Shown here: one piece after another, positions 27,775-36,565 of the stretch
How the letters are laid out: every line of letters begins with the position of its first letter
How positions within the stretch are numbered: position 1 is the first letter of the stretch
Assembly: GCF_900188245.1 (NCBI RefSeq)
Contig: NZ_FZOK01000011.1
Span: 62,001-126,000, forward strand
Direction: 5' to 3'
Origin: Belliella buryatensis
GTDB taxonomy: Bacteria; Bacteroidota; Bacteroidia; Cytophagales; Cyclobacteriaceae
DNA length: 64,000 bases
Made by a program: the position numbers and the translations under genes
Notes under the pieces: generated by a model
The model's input: only the letters and a program-made list of their open reading frames with translations
What the model was told of the DNA's origin: nothing
Databases searched by the model: none

Positions 27775-27835
27775 GGGATTAGGAATTAGTTGATTTGGTT
27801 ATTAGTAGATTGAGTTATTGGGTGGTTCTTTTGTA
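27775..27835. repeat. Degenerate GATTAG/TTATT low-complexity repeat
   Basis: Imperfect iteration of short units such as ATTAGTTGATT, GTTATTAGTAGATT and GAGTTATT in the spacer between GH32 and the sugar porter. It resembles decayed minisatellites in other spacers of this window (compare 6763-6790). Confidence 0.5.
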
Positions 27836-27870
27836 TCATTTAAAATACCATGCAAATGCAATATTAAAAG

Positions 27871-29373
27871 TTATTTCCCCCAGATGGATTTGAGGTGGTG
27901 AATTTGAACTTTTGGATCTATTCCTTGAAGGCTCAATACTGTATAAGCTGAAGTTGGAAAGATCAGTTCTGTGATCACAGACTCACCATCATTGATGAAA
28001 ATCTCAATGGAAGATCGGTCCAAGAAAATCCGAATATCCTTAACCTGAATTCCAAGCAGTGGAATCCTATGTACAGCAGGGAATTGATCTGAAAAATCAA
28101 CTAACCCTGATTGACTCCTATCGATGCTGATTTCATCTCCTACTTTTGTAATCAGGAGATTATCCCCTTCATTATTGGAAAACACCATTTCAAAATCACC
28201 TCCAAGTGACTCTAAGCCTATTTCTAAAAGATCAGAATCTAGATTGATCAATTCTCCTGTCACTTCCATGGACTTACTCCTCAATTTCTTGAGTTCTGCT
28301 ACAGGTCTTGAAGCAAGATTGAAGTCAGTTCCATGTTGCTGAAGCTCCAATGATCTTGGCAAAGTCATCGCAGATCTCCACTCCTCTGTAGGGACTTCTT
28401 GCGCATAGAGCCAATTACTCATCCAGCCTAAGAAAAGCCTTCTTCCATCTTCCTCTGGAATATCGGACCAGGTCACGCCAGCATAATTATCCGCACCATA
28501 ATCAATCCATTTGGTAACCGTGGTTTCACTTCTAAATACTTCTCCATCAAAGTCCCCTACAAAATATTGCGTAGCGGATCCTCCATTAGGCCCACCAGGA
28601 TTGATACTTACCAAAAGCACCCATTTTTCTTCACCCTCTGCCGTCTTCAATGGAAATAAGTCTGGACATTCCCACACTCCTCCATACGCCGCCCAAACAG
28701 GGTTGAAATCACTTTGGTAAATCCATTCTATCAAATTTGAAGAAGTATAAAAACTAATTTTATCCTTTACAGCCAAAGACATGACCCACATGCTACTCTC
28801 TTCATGCCAAATCACCTTCGGGTCTCTAAAGTCTATGATGCCAGGATTGGACAAAACTGGATTGGATTCGTATTTCTCCCATGTTCGTCCCTTATCAAGA
28901 CTGAATGCTATTCCTTGTATTTGAAAGTCTTTTCTACCAGCTTTTTCTCCCTCTGCATCATGATAAGTAAAAATCGCTACCATTGGAGGGTTCTCCACCG
29001 ACCCTAGACCCGAGGTGTTTTGGTGATCTATTACGGCAGAGCCCGAAAAAATGGTGCCATGCTCATCTGGAAAAAGCGCAATTGGGAAATGCTCCCAAGA
29101 AACCAAATCCTTTGAAATTGCATGCCCCCAGTGCATAGGACCCCAAGTGTTACCATCTGGATGATATTGATAGAAAAGATGATACTCTCCTTCGAAATAA
29201 ACCATTCCGTTGGGATCATTCATCCAGTTAGATGGAGGAGTAAAATGATATTGTGGTCGGAATTTTTCATCAAACTGCTGAGGTGTTTCTACTGAGCTTT
29301 TGTCATTGTTTTGACAAGCTATAAAAGCAAACATCAACAGCGCGATAAGCGGGAATTTGATCAAGTAATTCAT
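27871..29373 (-). CDS. Glycoside hydrolase family 32 lipoprotein (levanase/invertase type)
   Basis: A 500-residue lipoprotein with a signal ending FIAC, then the five-bladed GH32 catalytic domain. WMNDPNGMVYF near residue 50 holds the nucleophile Asp, FRDPKVIWH the transition-state stabiliser, and WECPDLFPL the acid/base Glu. A C-terminal beta-sandwich follows. It cleaves beta-fructosidic bonds in sucrose, inulin or levan outside the inner membrane. It is the first gene of the fructose set, 109 bases before the sugar porter. Confidence 0.93.
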   Translation of the reverse strand: MNYLIKFPLIALLMFAFIACQNNDKSSVETPQQFDEKFRPQYHFTPPSNWMNDPNGMVYFEGEYHLFYQYHPDGNTWGPMHWGHAISKDLVSWEHFPIALFPDEHGTIFSGSAVIDHQNTSGLGSVENPPMVAIFTYHDAEGEKAGRKDFQIQGIAFSLDKGRTWEKYESNPVLSNPGIIDFRDPKVIWHEESSMWVMSLAVKDKISFYTSSNLIEWIYQSDFNPVWAAYGGVWECPDLFPLKTAEGEEKWVLLVSINPGGPNGGSATQYFVGDFDGEVFRSETTVTKWIDYGADNYAGVTWSDIPEEDGRRLFLGWMSNWLYAQEVPTEEWRSAMTLPRSLELQQHGTDFNLASRPVAELKKLRSKSMEVTGELINLDSDLLEIGLESLGGDFEMVFSNNEGDNLLITKVGDEISIDRSQSGLVDFSDQFPAVHRIPLLGIQVKDIRIFLDRSSIEIFINDGESVITELIFPTSAYTVLSLQGIDPKVQIHHLKSIWGK

Positions 29374-29507
29374 ACGATAGGCTTAAATAAAGAAATAATT
29401 ACGCTAAAAAATATCTTTATCCCAACTATTCAGGCTACAAATGATGAATGACTTTTTTCACTGACAGAAAATCATTTAATTTCGATCTTCAACAAAATAA
29501 AAGCACC

Positions 29508-30623
29508 ATGTCCTACCTTCAGCACATTACCTCTCCCACACTATTGATTGACGAGAAAATATGCAGAGCCAATTTGCACCGCATGGCTCAGAAAGCAGCT
29601 AGAAATGGGATGGAATTGATTCCACATTTCAAAACAGGACAATCCAAAGCCATCGGTGCATGGGCTAAAGAATATGGGATAAAGGAAATCACCGTCTCTT
29701 CCATCAAAATGGCAGCATACTTCTGCGGAAATGGTTGGGAGACCATTCACATCGCTTTTCCATTCAACCCACTTCAGATCAGGAAGCTCAATGAACTCAG
29801 TCAAAATCAAAAAATATCAATCCAACTGGTGAATAGTGAAGTGACTCAGTTATTGGCTAAGAAACTGAGTAGTACTGTGGGCTTTTTTATAGAAATCGAT
29901 GCTGGTTATGGTCGTACAGGCGTAGCGGTCAGCGATTTTGGAAAAATTGAGGAAATCCTAAGAATCAGTCAAACATCTGAACACTTACAGTTTAGAGGTT
30001 TCTATATCCATGCCGGCCATAGCTACTATGCAAAAGATGTGGCTGCCATTCACGAGCAGAACATAGCCGCACTCAACATGCTCAAAGACAAATACAGCAC
30101 AGAATTCCCCAACTTAGTAACTAGAACTGGCGATACCCCTACTTGCTCCATGATGGAAGATTTTGGAGGTATAGATCAAATGGGACCAGGCAACTTTGTG
30201 TTTTATGACCTCACGCAAGCAGGTATAGGCAGTTGTACCAAAGCAGATATCGCAGTGGCACTTGCAGTGCCTGTGGTCGATATCAATCCCGAAAAAAGAA
30301 CAATTTTGATACATGGTGGCAGGGTGCATTTGGCTAAGGATGTTTTGATTGAGCCAAATGGAGAGAAGAATTTTGGTGAAGTGGTCATGTTGAGCGAAAA
30401 CGGCTGGGATATTCCTGAATCAAGATCATTCGTGAAAAGCATCTCCCAGGAGCACGGCATCATTCAAGCCTCTGAAGAACTCCTACAAAAAACTCATGTA
30501 GGAGACCTATTGGGCATCCTACCTGTACATAGCTGCATGACAGCTGACTGTATGAAAGCTTACCTCAGCTTGAATGGTGAATGGATTGATCATGCTGAGG
30601 GGCTTGTGACTTTTAATTTATAA
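29508..30623 (+). CDS. D-threonine aldolase/DSD1-like fold-III PLP enzyme
   Basis: An enzyme of 371 residues from the alanine-racemase N-terminal superfamily. The PLP lysine lies in PHFKTGQSKA, with SSIKMAAYF and a barrel GFYIHAGHSYY following. The C-terminal VHSCMTADCM supplies the metal site of D-threonine aldolases and D-serine dehydratases. It probably cleaves or deaminates a D-hydroxyamino acid. The frame extends 20 codons upstream (to 29448), but the N-terminal extension is atypical and the ATG at 29508 is chosen. Its last 11 bases overlap the convergent beta-barrel gene. Confidence 0.8.
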   Translation: MSYLQHITSPTLLIDEKICRANLHRMAQKAARNGMELIPHFKTGQSKAIGAWAKEYGIKEITVSSIKMAAYFCGNGWETIHIAFPFNPLQIRKLNELSQNQKISIQLVNSEVTQLLAKKLSSTVGFFIEIDAGYGRTGVAVSDFGKIEEILRISQTSEHLQFRGFYIHAGHSYYAKDVAAIHEQNIAALNMLKDKYSTEFPNLVTRTGDTPTCSMMEDFGGIDQMGPGNFVFYDLTQAGIGSCTKADIAVALAVPVVDINPEKRTILIHGGRVHLAKDVLIEPNGEKNFGEVVMLSENGWDIPESRSFVKSISQEHGIIQASEELLQKTHVGDLLGILPVHSCMTADCMKAYLSLNGEWIDHAEGLVTFNL

Positions 30624-31080
30624 AATATACTACTCCGAGCTTAAACATCATGCTATTACGACCAAATGCTTGAAACCTCACTTCTGGATTAAAGCCTATT
30701 TCATCCGTGATTTTGAGCATTCCTCCAGCACCTAAATTGAGTGAGTTATGATCAAATCTTCCGATTTCATTGAACTCGAATACTCTTCTATAAAAGCCAT
30801 AGCCAGCTGTAACATACCACTGCTTTTCCTTTTCAGTCAAATAGTACCGCGCATTGATGTCAAATCCGCGAGCATTTCCTGTAGCCGGTGTGAAGAAAGT
30901 AAAAGAAGGTGCTACTGAAAAATAGTTTAATGGAAAATATTCACCCGTAAAATTCAATCCAAAAAAAGGCTTATCATAAGCCATTTCATAAGCATGAATC
31001 CCCCTGTATTGTCCTTGATACTGAGCATTTGCAAAATATGTGACAAAAGTCAAACAGATAATTAATAGATACTTTTTCAT
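30613..31080 (-). CDS. Small outer-membrane beta-barrel protein, unknown function
   Basis: A protein of 155 residues: signal peptide ending FANAQ, then alternating beta-strands rich in aromatic residues (GLNFTGEYFPLNYFSVAP, WYVTAGYGFYRRVF) and a C-terminal strand ending VVYFIN, as in 8-stranded outer-membrane barrels. The upstream in-frame TTG at 31092 is passed over for the ATG at 31080. Third gene of a leftward set with the DUF2490 and YwqK-like genes. Confidence 0.7.
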   Translation of the reverse strand: MKKYLLIICLTFVTYFANAQYQGQYRGIHAYEMAYDKPFFGLNFTGEYFPLNYFSVAPSFTFFTPATGNARGFDINARYYLTEKEKQWYVTAGYGFYRRVFEFNEIGRFDHNSLNLGAGGMLKITDEIGFNPEVRFQAFGRNSMMFKLGVVYFIN

Positions 31081-31095
31081 GTTTTTTGTCAAATT

Positions 31096-31914
31096 TTAAA
31101 ATGCAAAATCTCTAGTCAAAGGCTTTCTACTGCCTCTAAAATCTATGGTATACATGACGTTCAACCTAATGATGTGTCGATTCCTATAAGTACCTGGAGT
31201 CATGGTAGGCCCATAAGTCCACATATGTCCACCAAAGAACATGTAATTATTGTAAGTGTACCCAATTGCCGTGTAAACCCTGTTTTCTTCAAAAATATTC
31301 CAGACCTGCTTTCCCGTCTCAAAGAAAAACTCGTTGGACGGAGCTATGAAAAAGGTCTTATTTTCCATTTTAGACTTATTCAAAGGAACGTATGCTGTAA
31401 TCTTATACCTCCATCTATCGGTATAATTAAATTCAGCTCCTAAGTCGTTATTCCTTTTGAACCTATGCTCAAACCGAAATTGATGTAATATTTTAACAGA
31501 GCCGACTGATTGGGTTAATAGCCATTGATGCCAAAAACGAGGTTCTAAAACTGAATCTACATATTCAGGGTTACCTCTCTCAGGAGCAAAGTTCCACACT
31601 AACGTGGGACCAAATGTCACCTCAAAATTATCCGTAAACATATAAGTCATTCCAAAACGATTGTATAGCTGACTCATTCGACCAACAAAATCCAATCTAT
31701 TGTCAGCACTTGATCTTCTTCTGTAATGGTTTTCTTGATACCACCACCATTTATCATTGAATCGTAATTTCAAATACAATCCATTCCAGTTTTCAGTCGT
31801 CGCAGGAAGACCAATTTTTTCCTGAGGCACAGTAATATTTTGAGCCTGAGCAAAATGAAAAACGAAAATCAATACAGGGATTAAAAGCAGAGACTTTAAT
31901 AATTTAACCGACAT
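31096..31914 (-). CDS. DUF2490 family protein
   Basis: A 272-residue exported protein with signal peptide ending HFAQAQ. The rest is a beta-rich barrel-like protein with the DUF2490 pattern (WNGLYLKLRFNDKWWWYQENHYRRR near residues 43-67, FRFEHRFKRN in the middle, GYTYNNYMFFGG near the end). Probably an outer-membrane barrel of unknown function. It is 15 bases before the next small barrel gene and 17 bases after the 655-residue gene. Confidence 0.75.
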   Translation of the reverse strand: MSVKLLKSLLLIPVLIFVFHFAQAQNITVPQEKIGLPATTENWNGLYLKLRFNDKWWWYQENHYRRRSSADNRLDFVGRMSQLYNRFGMTYMFTDNFEVTFGPTLVWNFAPERGNPEYVDSVLEPRFWHQWLLTQSVGSVKILHQFRFEHRFKRNNDLGAEFNYTDRWRYKITAYVPLNKSKMENKTFFIAPSNEFFFETGKQVWNIFEENRVYTAIGYTYNNYMFFGGHMWTYGPTMTPGTYRNRHIIRLNVMYTIDFRGSRKPLTRDFAF

Positions 31915-31931
31915 ATTTATTATACTAATTA

Positions 31932-33899
31932 TTAAAGTTCTAAATCTGATTCAATTTTACTGATAGAAGACCTTCTATTGAGTCTTCTTTCTAAACTTCT
32001 TGTGTCTGCATTTCGCAGATCAGTCATTCTCATAATCAAGGATTCAATCTTTTTGGTCCAAACTTTTATTTGAGTATAATCTTCTTCTACCTCAATGTTT
32101 TCAACATAATTCTCAAACAACCTTTCCGCAGCTTCAAACAATCTAGGCTTTGCTCTTTGATCATACCTTGTGTAAGTAAATGGATTGAATACTTCCTCTT
32201 GATAGAATTCATCTAGAATCTCCCAATTTCTAGATACATTGGAAAGCACTTCATATTGTCCTTCCATTTCATCCAAAAGATCAAGCATGACATTGGCTTC
32301 ATCTTTCTTTTCATTAAAACGATTAGCCTTAGCATATCTCTCATTAATCTTTTCAAAACCTGAACCAAGGACATTAGTTTTCACAGCTCTAATTAGGCCT
32401 TGAGTCAGTCCATCCTGGCCTTCTTGATCAGCAAACAACTCATCAATTGTTGTTTTCTTATCTTGAATTCTTTCTTCTAAGGTTTTTAGGTCAGCATCTT
32501 CTTCGATTCTACTCAATTGGCCGTCTACATAAGTTTTAAATCTACTTGTAGTAGCTGCCATTTGAGTAATATAAGCATCCAATGCAACATAAAAATCAGT
32601 ATTGAAGTCTTCTTTTCTATACTCAATCTCAAGTGTTTTGTCCTCCTCTTGAAAGGAATATTTAACCTCGTCTTTTTCAGTTACAAAGATCAACCCTTCT
32701 TCTACCATGTACTTTACATCATAAAACTGAATGTCTTTATTCCTAAATTTCCCTATTAATTCATTGAAAGCCTTTAATTTTTGATATTGAAATTCAAAAA
32801 AGGAATACGCGGCAGACAAAGAATCAGAGCGCTGCCTATTTAAGCTTAACGCATTTCTATCTTTGTATTGCTCAACCAGCCTCATCAAATCATCAAACTT
32901 TCCTGGTAGATCTTCTACAATTTTTTGTTGCGATCTATTTAATTCAAAAACAAATTTTCGTGTATGAAGTGGATAATCAATCAACTCTGAATCATTATTA
33001 ACAAAAGCTGGATCGTAACGAAGGATTTTAATTAAGAAGTCTGACAAAAATGCATTTCCAGCTTGCTGTGCTTTGTATTGTGATGTGTTTGATAGAAAGC
33101 CATCATTAAAAAGAATCCCGAACGTTTGATCAGCAATTCTGAACCCTTGGTTGTCACCTGCATTGACTTTATTCAGTTTAGCAATGGTTTCAAAAAACAC
33201 AATTTCTTCCAAAACCTCATCATTGTTGAGATCTCTTTTGACCAAACCAAGTAAAAATCCATTTTCATAATTTCTAACTTCACTGATCAGCTTATCATCT
33301 TCTTCATAGACAAAGGTCCATTCACCTGTCATGATCCCATCATCCTTGAGCTCACCTCTGATAAAATGGGTGTATCTTCCTACAAATGACTTGAAGTTAA
33401 ATTTCCCCCTGATATTCCCTTCTCTAAATTGAAATTCATCTGCTTGTGCCTTCTTCTTTAAGGAACCATCTGAAAACTCATTCTCTTCAAAGACCCAAGT
33501 TCCATTAGGAACGCCTCCAATATAGTTCGCTTTCAATTTGATTTGTGCACTTTTGAGATCAGAGATCAGCTCAAAATCGACTACATCTTTAAGCTCAGCT
33601 TGATGGTCTTCATCCAAATATTCCCAAGTACCTGCCTTTTGCCCTTGTTCGTATGCTCCAGAAATTACTGTCCTCAAAAATCTTGTCTTATTCTCTGGAT
33701 CTCTTTCTTTTCTGAGAAAAGAAAAATCACCTTGTCTAATAACTGAGTTTTCTGGACCTTCTATGAATTGAAAAGTTGCCTCACCATTTATATTGTTAAA
33801 TTTATATTCTCCTTTATACTCTTTTTGTGCTAAAATAGCATCTGGAAAAATTAAGCATAAGATTATTACAAAAGCTAGAAATATTTGATTTTTTCGCAT
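31932..33899 (-). CDS. Exported 655-residue protein with YwqK/MORN-like N-terminal repeats
   Basis: I do not recognise the full protein. It has a signal peptide ending AILAQ. Residues ~25-220 contain repeats of the YwqK/MORN kind (SGAYEQGQKAGTWEY, GGVPNGTWVFEE, GIMTGEWTFVYE). The rest (~300-655) is strongly helical and charged, with likely coiled coils (for example DLKTLEERIQDKKTTIDEL). It heads a leftward group of three envelope genes. A scaffold role in the periplasm or on the surface is only a guess. Confidence 0.65.
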   Translation of the reverse strand: MRKNQIFLAFVIILCLIFPDAILAQKEYKGEYKFNNINGEATFQFIEGPENSVIRQGDFSFLRKERDPENKTRFLRTVISGAYEQGQKAGTWEYLDEDHQAELKDVVDFELISDLKSAQIKLKANYIGGVPNGTWVFEENEFSDGSLKKKAQADEFQFREGNIRGKFNFKSFVGRYTHFIRGELKDDGIMTGEWTFVYEEDDKLISEVRNYENGFLLGLVKRDLNNDEVLEEIVFFETIAKLNKVNAGDNQGFRIADQTFGILFNDGFLSNTSQYKAQQAGNAFLSDFLIKILRYDPAFVNNDSELIDYPLHTRKFVFELNRSQQKIVEDLPGKFDDLMRLVEQYKDRNALSLNRQRSDSLSAAYSFFEFQYQKLKAFNELIGKFRNKDIQFYDVKYMVEEGLIFVTEKDEVKYSFQEEDKTLEIEYRKEDFNTDFYVALDAYITQMAATTSRFKTYVDGQLSRIEEDADLKTLEERIQDKKTTIDELFADQEGQDGLTQGLIRAVKTNVLGSGFEKINERYAKANRFNEKKDEANVMLDLLDEMEGQYEVLSNVSRNWEILDEFYQEEVFNPFTYTRYDQRAKPRLFEAAERLFENYVENIEVEEDYTQIKVWTKKIESLIMRMTDLRNADTRSLERRLNRRSSISKIESDLEL

Positions 33900-34180
33900 A
33901 CTCTTAATTTGATGTTGGGTGAATTACAGTTGGCGCTGAATGACTTAGCAAGACACAAAATTTCAAAAATCACACCAAAAGTCCAAAATTTTAGTGTTTA
34001 TTTTAAATTTTTTATCATGCTTTAGGTACTATGAACCTAGAATTTTTTATCATATTATTTCCAATAAACCCTACTAACCAAAATTATAAAATGGAAAAGG
34101 CCAGAAACAATACAAAAATTACCTATTTTAAAGAAATCACCGAATTTATTTTTTTGACATCAGTTTAGTATTTTAAATAG
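33900..34180. other. Intergenic region upstream of the 655-residue gene
   Basis: About 280 AT-rich bases between the start of the YwqK-like gene and the terminator of the arginine decarboxylase gene. No convincing -33/-7 pair or reading frame was seen. Confidence 0.4.
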
Positions 34181-34209
34181 AAAAAGCTTGGGATTGAACC
34201 AAGCTTTTT
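34176..34209 (-). terminator. Intrinsic terminator of speA
   Basis: Perfect 11-bp stem AAAAAGCTTGG/CCAAGCTTTTT (34181-34191 with 34199-34209) with a 7-base loop, 5 bases after the decarboxylase stop codon on the minus strand. Confidence 0.85.
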
Positions 34210-34214
34210 GAATC

Positions 34215-35609
34215 CTACTTGACATAACCAAGCGTTTTCAGCATACTCTCGCTGGTCTGCTCGGGTGCAAATAGCCAATGCTTGATGCTACCATCTGTGT
34301 CTCTATCAATGATCACATGCTTGGGTGCGGGGATCAGACAATGCTGAATACCGCCATAGCCACCAAGTGACTCTTGATAAGCACCTGTGTGGAAGAAGCC
34401 CAAATATTGTTTTTTACCTTCCTTAGGATTTGGGAGATAGATGTTGAACTGATGCGCTTCTGAATTGTAATAATCCATGCTATCGCAAGTCAGGCCACCC
34501 AAGTTGATATTGTGATATTCCTCATCCCAGTTGTTGATAGCTAGCATGATGTATTTTTGGTTCAGTCCCCAGCTATCGGGTAGCTGAGTGATAAAGCTCC
34601 CATCGATCATGTACCAAAGCTCTTTGTCATTTTGGAGCTTTTCATCCAAAATAGAATAAAGTACCGCACCGCTCTCTCCCACTGTATAGCTCCCAAATTC
34701 TGTGAAAATATGCGGTTCAACAGTATTATTTTTGGCACACATCCATTTGATATTCTTGATGATCTGCTCAGCCATATACTGATAGTCATAGTCAAAAAAC
34801 ACATTGGTTTTGATCGGCCAACCACCACCAATATCCATGGTATCTAGACTTGGAGCGATTTTCTTGAGATCTACATACTTTTGAATGAAACGAGTCAATT
34901 CAGACCAATAGTAAGCTGTATCTCTGATTCCTGAATTGATGAAAAAATGAAGCATCTTCAAAGACACATTAGGATTATCTTTGATTTTTTCTTCGTAAAG
35001 ACTCAAGATATCATTGTATCGGACACCTAATCTTGAGGTATAGAACCCAAACTTCGGCTCCTCGTCTGCTGCGATTCTGATGCCTACTTGAAAAGGAACC
35101 TTGACATGTTCTAAGTAATAATCAATCTCAGTCAAATTATCCAAAACAGGCACACAATTGACAAACCCATCATTGAGTAATTCAGTAATATATTGCTTGT
35201 AAAGCTCTCTTTTGAAACCATTACAGACGATATAAGTCTGTTTAGTGATCTTACCTTGCTCATAAAGACTTCTAACCAACGGAATATCAAAGGTCGATGA
35301 AGTCTCAATATGAATGTCATTTTTCAATGCCTCATCCAATACAAAGCTGAAGTGCGAAGATTTGGTGCAATAACAGTAAGTATACTTTCCTTTATAATCA
35401 TGCTTCTCTATCGCATTGCCAAAAAAGGTCTTGGCATTCTGGATATTTTCCGAAATCTTCGGTAGGTAACTCAACTTCAATGGCGTACCATAAGTTTCAA
35501 TGATTTCCATCAAGTTGACCCCATTGAAATGTAGCTCGTTGTTTTCTACAGTAAACTCTTTGGTGGGAAAGTCAAAAGTTTGTTGAATAAGATCAATGTA
35601 TTTGTTCAT
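34215..35609 (-). CDS. speA: Arginine decarboxylase-like PLP enzyme (fold III)
   Basis: A 464-residue decarboxylase of the Orn/DAP/Arg family: TYCYCTKSSHF with the PLP lysine region near residue 82, MDIGGGWP for phosphate binding, and TCDSMDYYN near the C-terminus with the substrate-binding Cys-Asp pair. Bacteroidota versions are shorter than the ~630-residue enterobacterial biosynthetic enzyme. It would make agmatine for polyamines. An arginase gene lies 4.5 kb away, so both arginine branches are close together. Substrate choice (arginine rather than another basic amino acid) is by family. Confidence 0.8.
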   Translation of the reverse strand: MNKYIDLIQQTFDFPTKEFTVENNELHFNGVNLMEIIETYGTPLKLSYLPKISENIQNAKTFFGNAIEKHDYKGKYTYCYCTKSSHFSFVLDEALKNDIHIETSSTFDIPLVRSLYEQGKITKQTYIVCNGFKRELYKQYITELLNDGFVNCVPVLDNLTEIDYYLEHVKVPFQVGIRIAADEEPKFGFYTSRLGVRYNDILSLYEEKIKDNPNVSLKMLHFFINSGIRDTAYYWSELTRFIQKYVDLKKIAPSLDTMDIGGGWPIKTNVFFDYDYQYMAEQIIKNIKWMCAKNNTVEPHIFTEFGSYTVGESGAVLYSILDEKLQNDKELWYMIDGSFITQLPDSWGLNQKYIMLAINNWDEEYHNINLGGLTCDSMDYYNSEAHQFNIYLPNPKEGKKQYLGFFHTGAYQESLGGYGGIQHCLIPAPKHVIIDRDTDGSIKHWLFAPEQTSESMLKTLGYVK

Positions 35610-35743
35610 TCGCTCGATCAGGTTTGGATAAAATTGAGGCTACAAAATTTGTTTATATTCTTCGGAATTCATAATAAACAAAAGGAAAATCCCAATGGAA
35701 CTTTCCCTTTTAACTTATATTACCCAATATAGTTCACATCTTT

Positions 35744-36214
35744 TCAACCAAACAACTCCTGCTTCAATAGTGACTGTTCTACATCAAACTTCCTTTTATT
35801 TTCGACCAATTTTGAAAGAACAGCCTTAAATTTCAATTCCTGATCAAGTTGCTTTTCCAAATAATTCATATAGGCTGACACCTCTGATTCAGATGCCTTA
35901 TAATATTTGAGTGAAAACAACTGTCTCTCTGCCGAATATTCAAGAATAGCTCCTGCTGTATTACCCAAGCTGATCAACCCTCTCAATAGTCCTTTTAAAC
36001 CCTCATACTGCTTTGTCAATTTAAAATATACTACCCTGAAAGATTTTCTTGCCTCAGGAAAATTTGGGAAGTCAAAGCCAGCTACTTCTTGGATCTCAAA
36101 AAATTCGCACATCTCCATTTGCTCAGATGCAAGCTGATTTACTTTTTGAGCAGTGGAGGACTTTTGAATCTGAAACTCCGCCGTGGAACTGTGTGAAGAC
36201 TGTGCTACTGCCAT
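35744..36214 (-). CDS. Hypothetical soluble protein, 156 residues
   Basis: Not recognised. No signal peptide or membrane segment; Ser/Gln-rich N-terminus (~1-25), then a mixed domain (FEIQEVAGFDFPNFPEARKS), and a helical C-terminal half with YMNYLEKQLDQELKFKAVLSK that may form a coiled coil. It has its own -7 element and an inverted repeat upstream. It lies between arginine decarboxylase and the Oar-like receptor without sharing a transcript with either. Confidence 0.55.
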   Translation of the reverse strand: MAVAQSSHSSTAEFQIQKSSTAQKVNQLASEQMEMCEFFEIQEVAGFDFPNFPEARKSFRVVYFKLTKQYEGLKGLLRGLISLGNTAGAILEYSAERQLFSLKYYKASESEVSAYMNYLEKQLDQELKFKAVLSKLVENKRKFDVEQSLLKQELFG

Positions 36215-36254
36215 GATTTTGAAATTTTGATGGTACGCTGAATAAATAATACTT

Positions 36255-36262
36255 CAAAGGTA
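36255..36262 (-). promoter_or_regulatory. Candidate -7 element of the 156-residue hypothetical gene
   Basis: Reads TACCTTTG on the minus strand, an exact TAnnTTTG box about 40 bases before the ATG. No TTG stands at -33; an inverted repeat starts just upstream of that position, which would suit a promoter needing an activator. Confidence 0.5.
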
Positions 36263-36288
36263 AAGTGAAAAACTCTATTATCCTAATT

Positions 36289-36309
36289 ACCCTATAATTT
36301 TTATAGGGT
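36289..36309. promoter_or_regulatory. Inverted repeat ACCCTATAA-TTT-TTATAGGGT, candidate operator
   Basis: A perfect 9-bp inverted repeat with a 3-base spacer in the 351-bp divergent region between the hypothetical gene and the Oar-like receptor. It lies about 40-60 bp upstream of the predicted start of the hypothetical gene. Neither neighbouring gene ends here, so a terminator role is unlikely. Confidence 0.5.
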
Positions 36310-36504
36310 TAAATTTTTCTATAACCCCAACAGTCAGCAATATGTGGAATTATACCACAACTTTTCACCAAAATATTCGACAAAACCGCCAAAAAAAGCA
36401 AAAAAAGAGCTTGGTACAGTCTTCGATTAAAAAAATGCAGACTTCACTTGAAAAAAAAATTTCTCATAGTGACTGATGTGAGTACAAAAAATTCAGGTTT
36501 TTCC

Positions 36505-36536
36505 TTGGGGATACAAAATGATGCCAAATAGATTTT
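36505..36536 (+). promoter_or_regulatory. Candidate promoter of the Oar-like receptor
   Basis: TTG (36505-36507), 21 bases, then TAGATTTT (36529-36536), one mismatch from the -7 box and slightly long spacing; about 30 bases before the ATG. Confidence 0.35.
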
Positions 36537-36565
36537 AACAATTCTAAACTTGAAAATTTTACAAC

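Noticed and set aside
36289-36309. Intrinsic terminator
   Set aside because: Both flanking genes start, rather than end, next to this repeat, and no clear T run follows on either strand; an operator is more likely.
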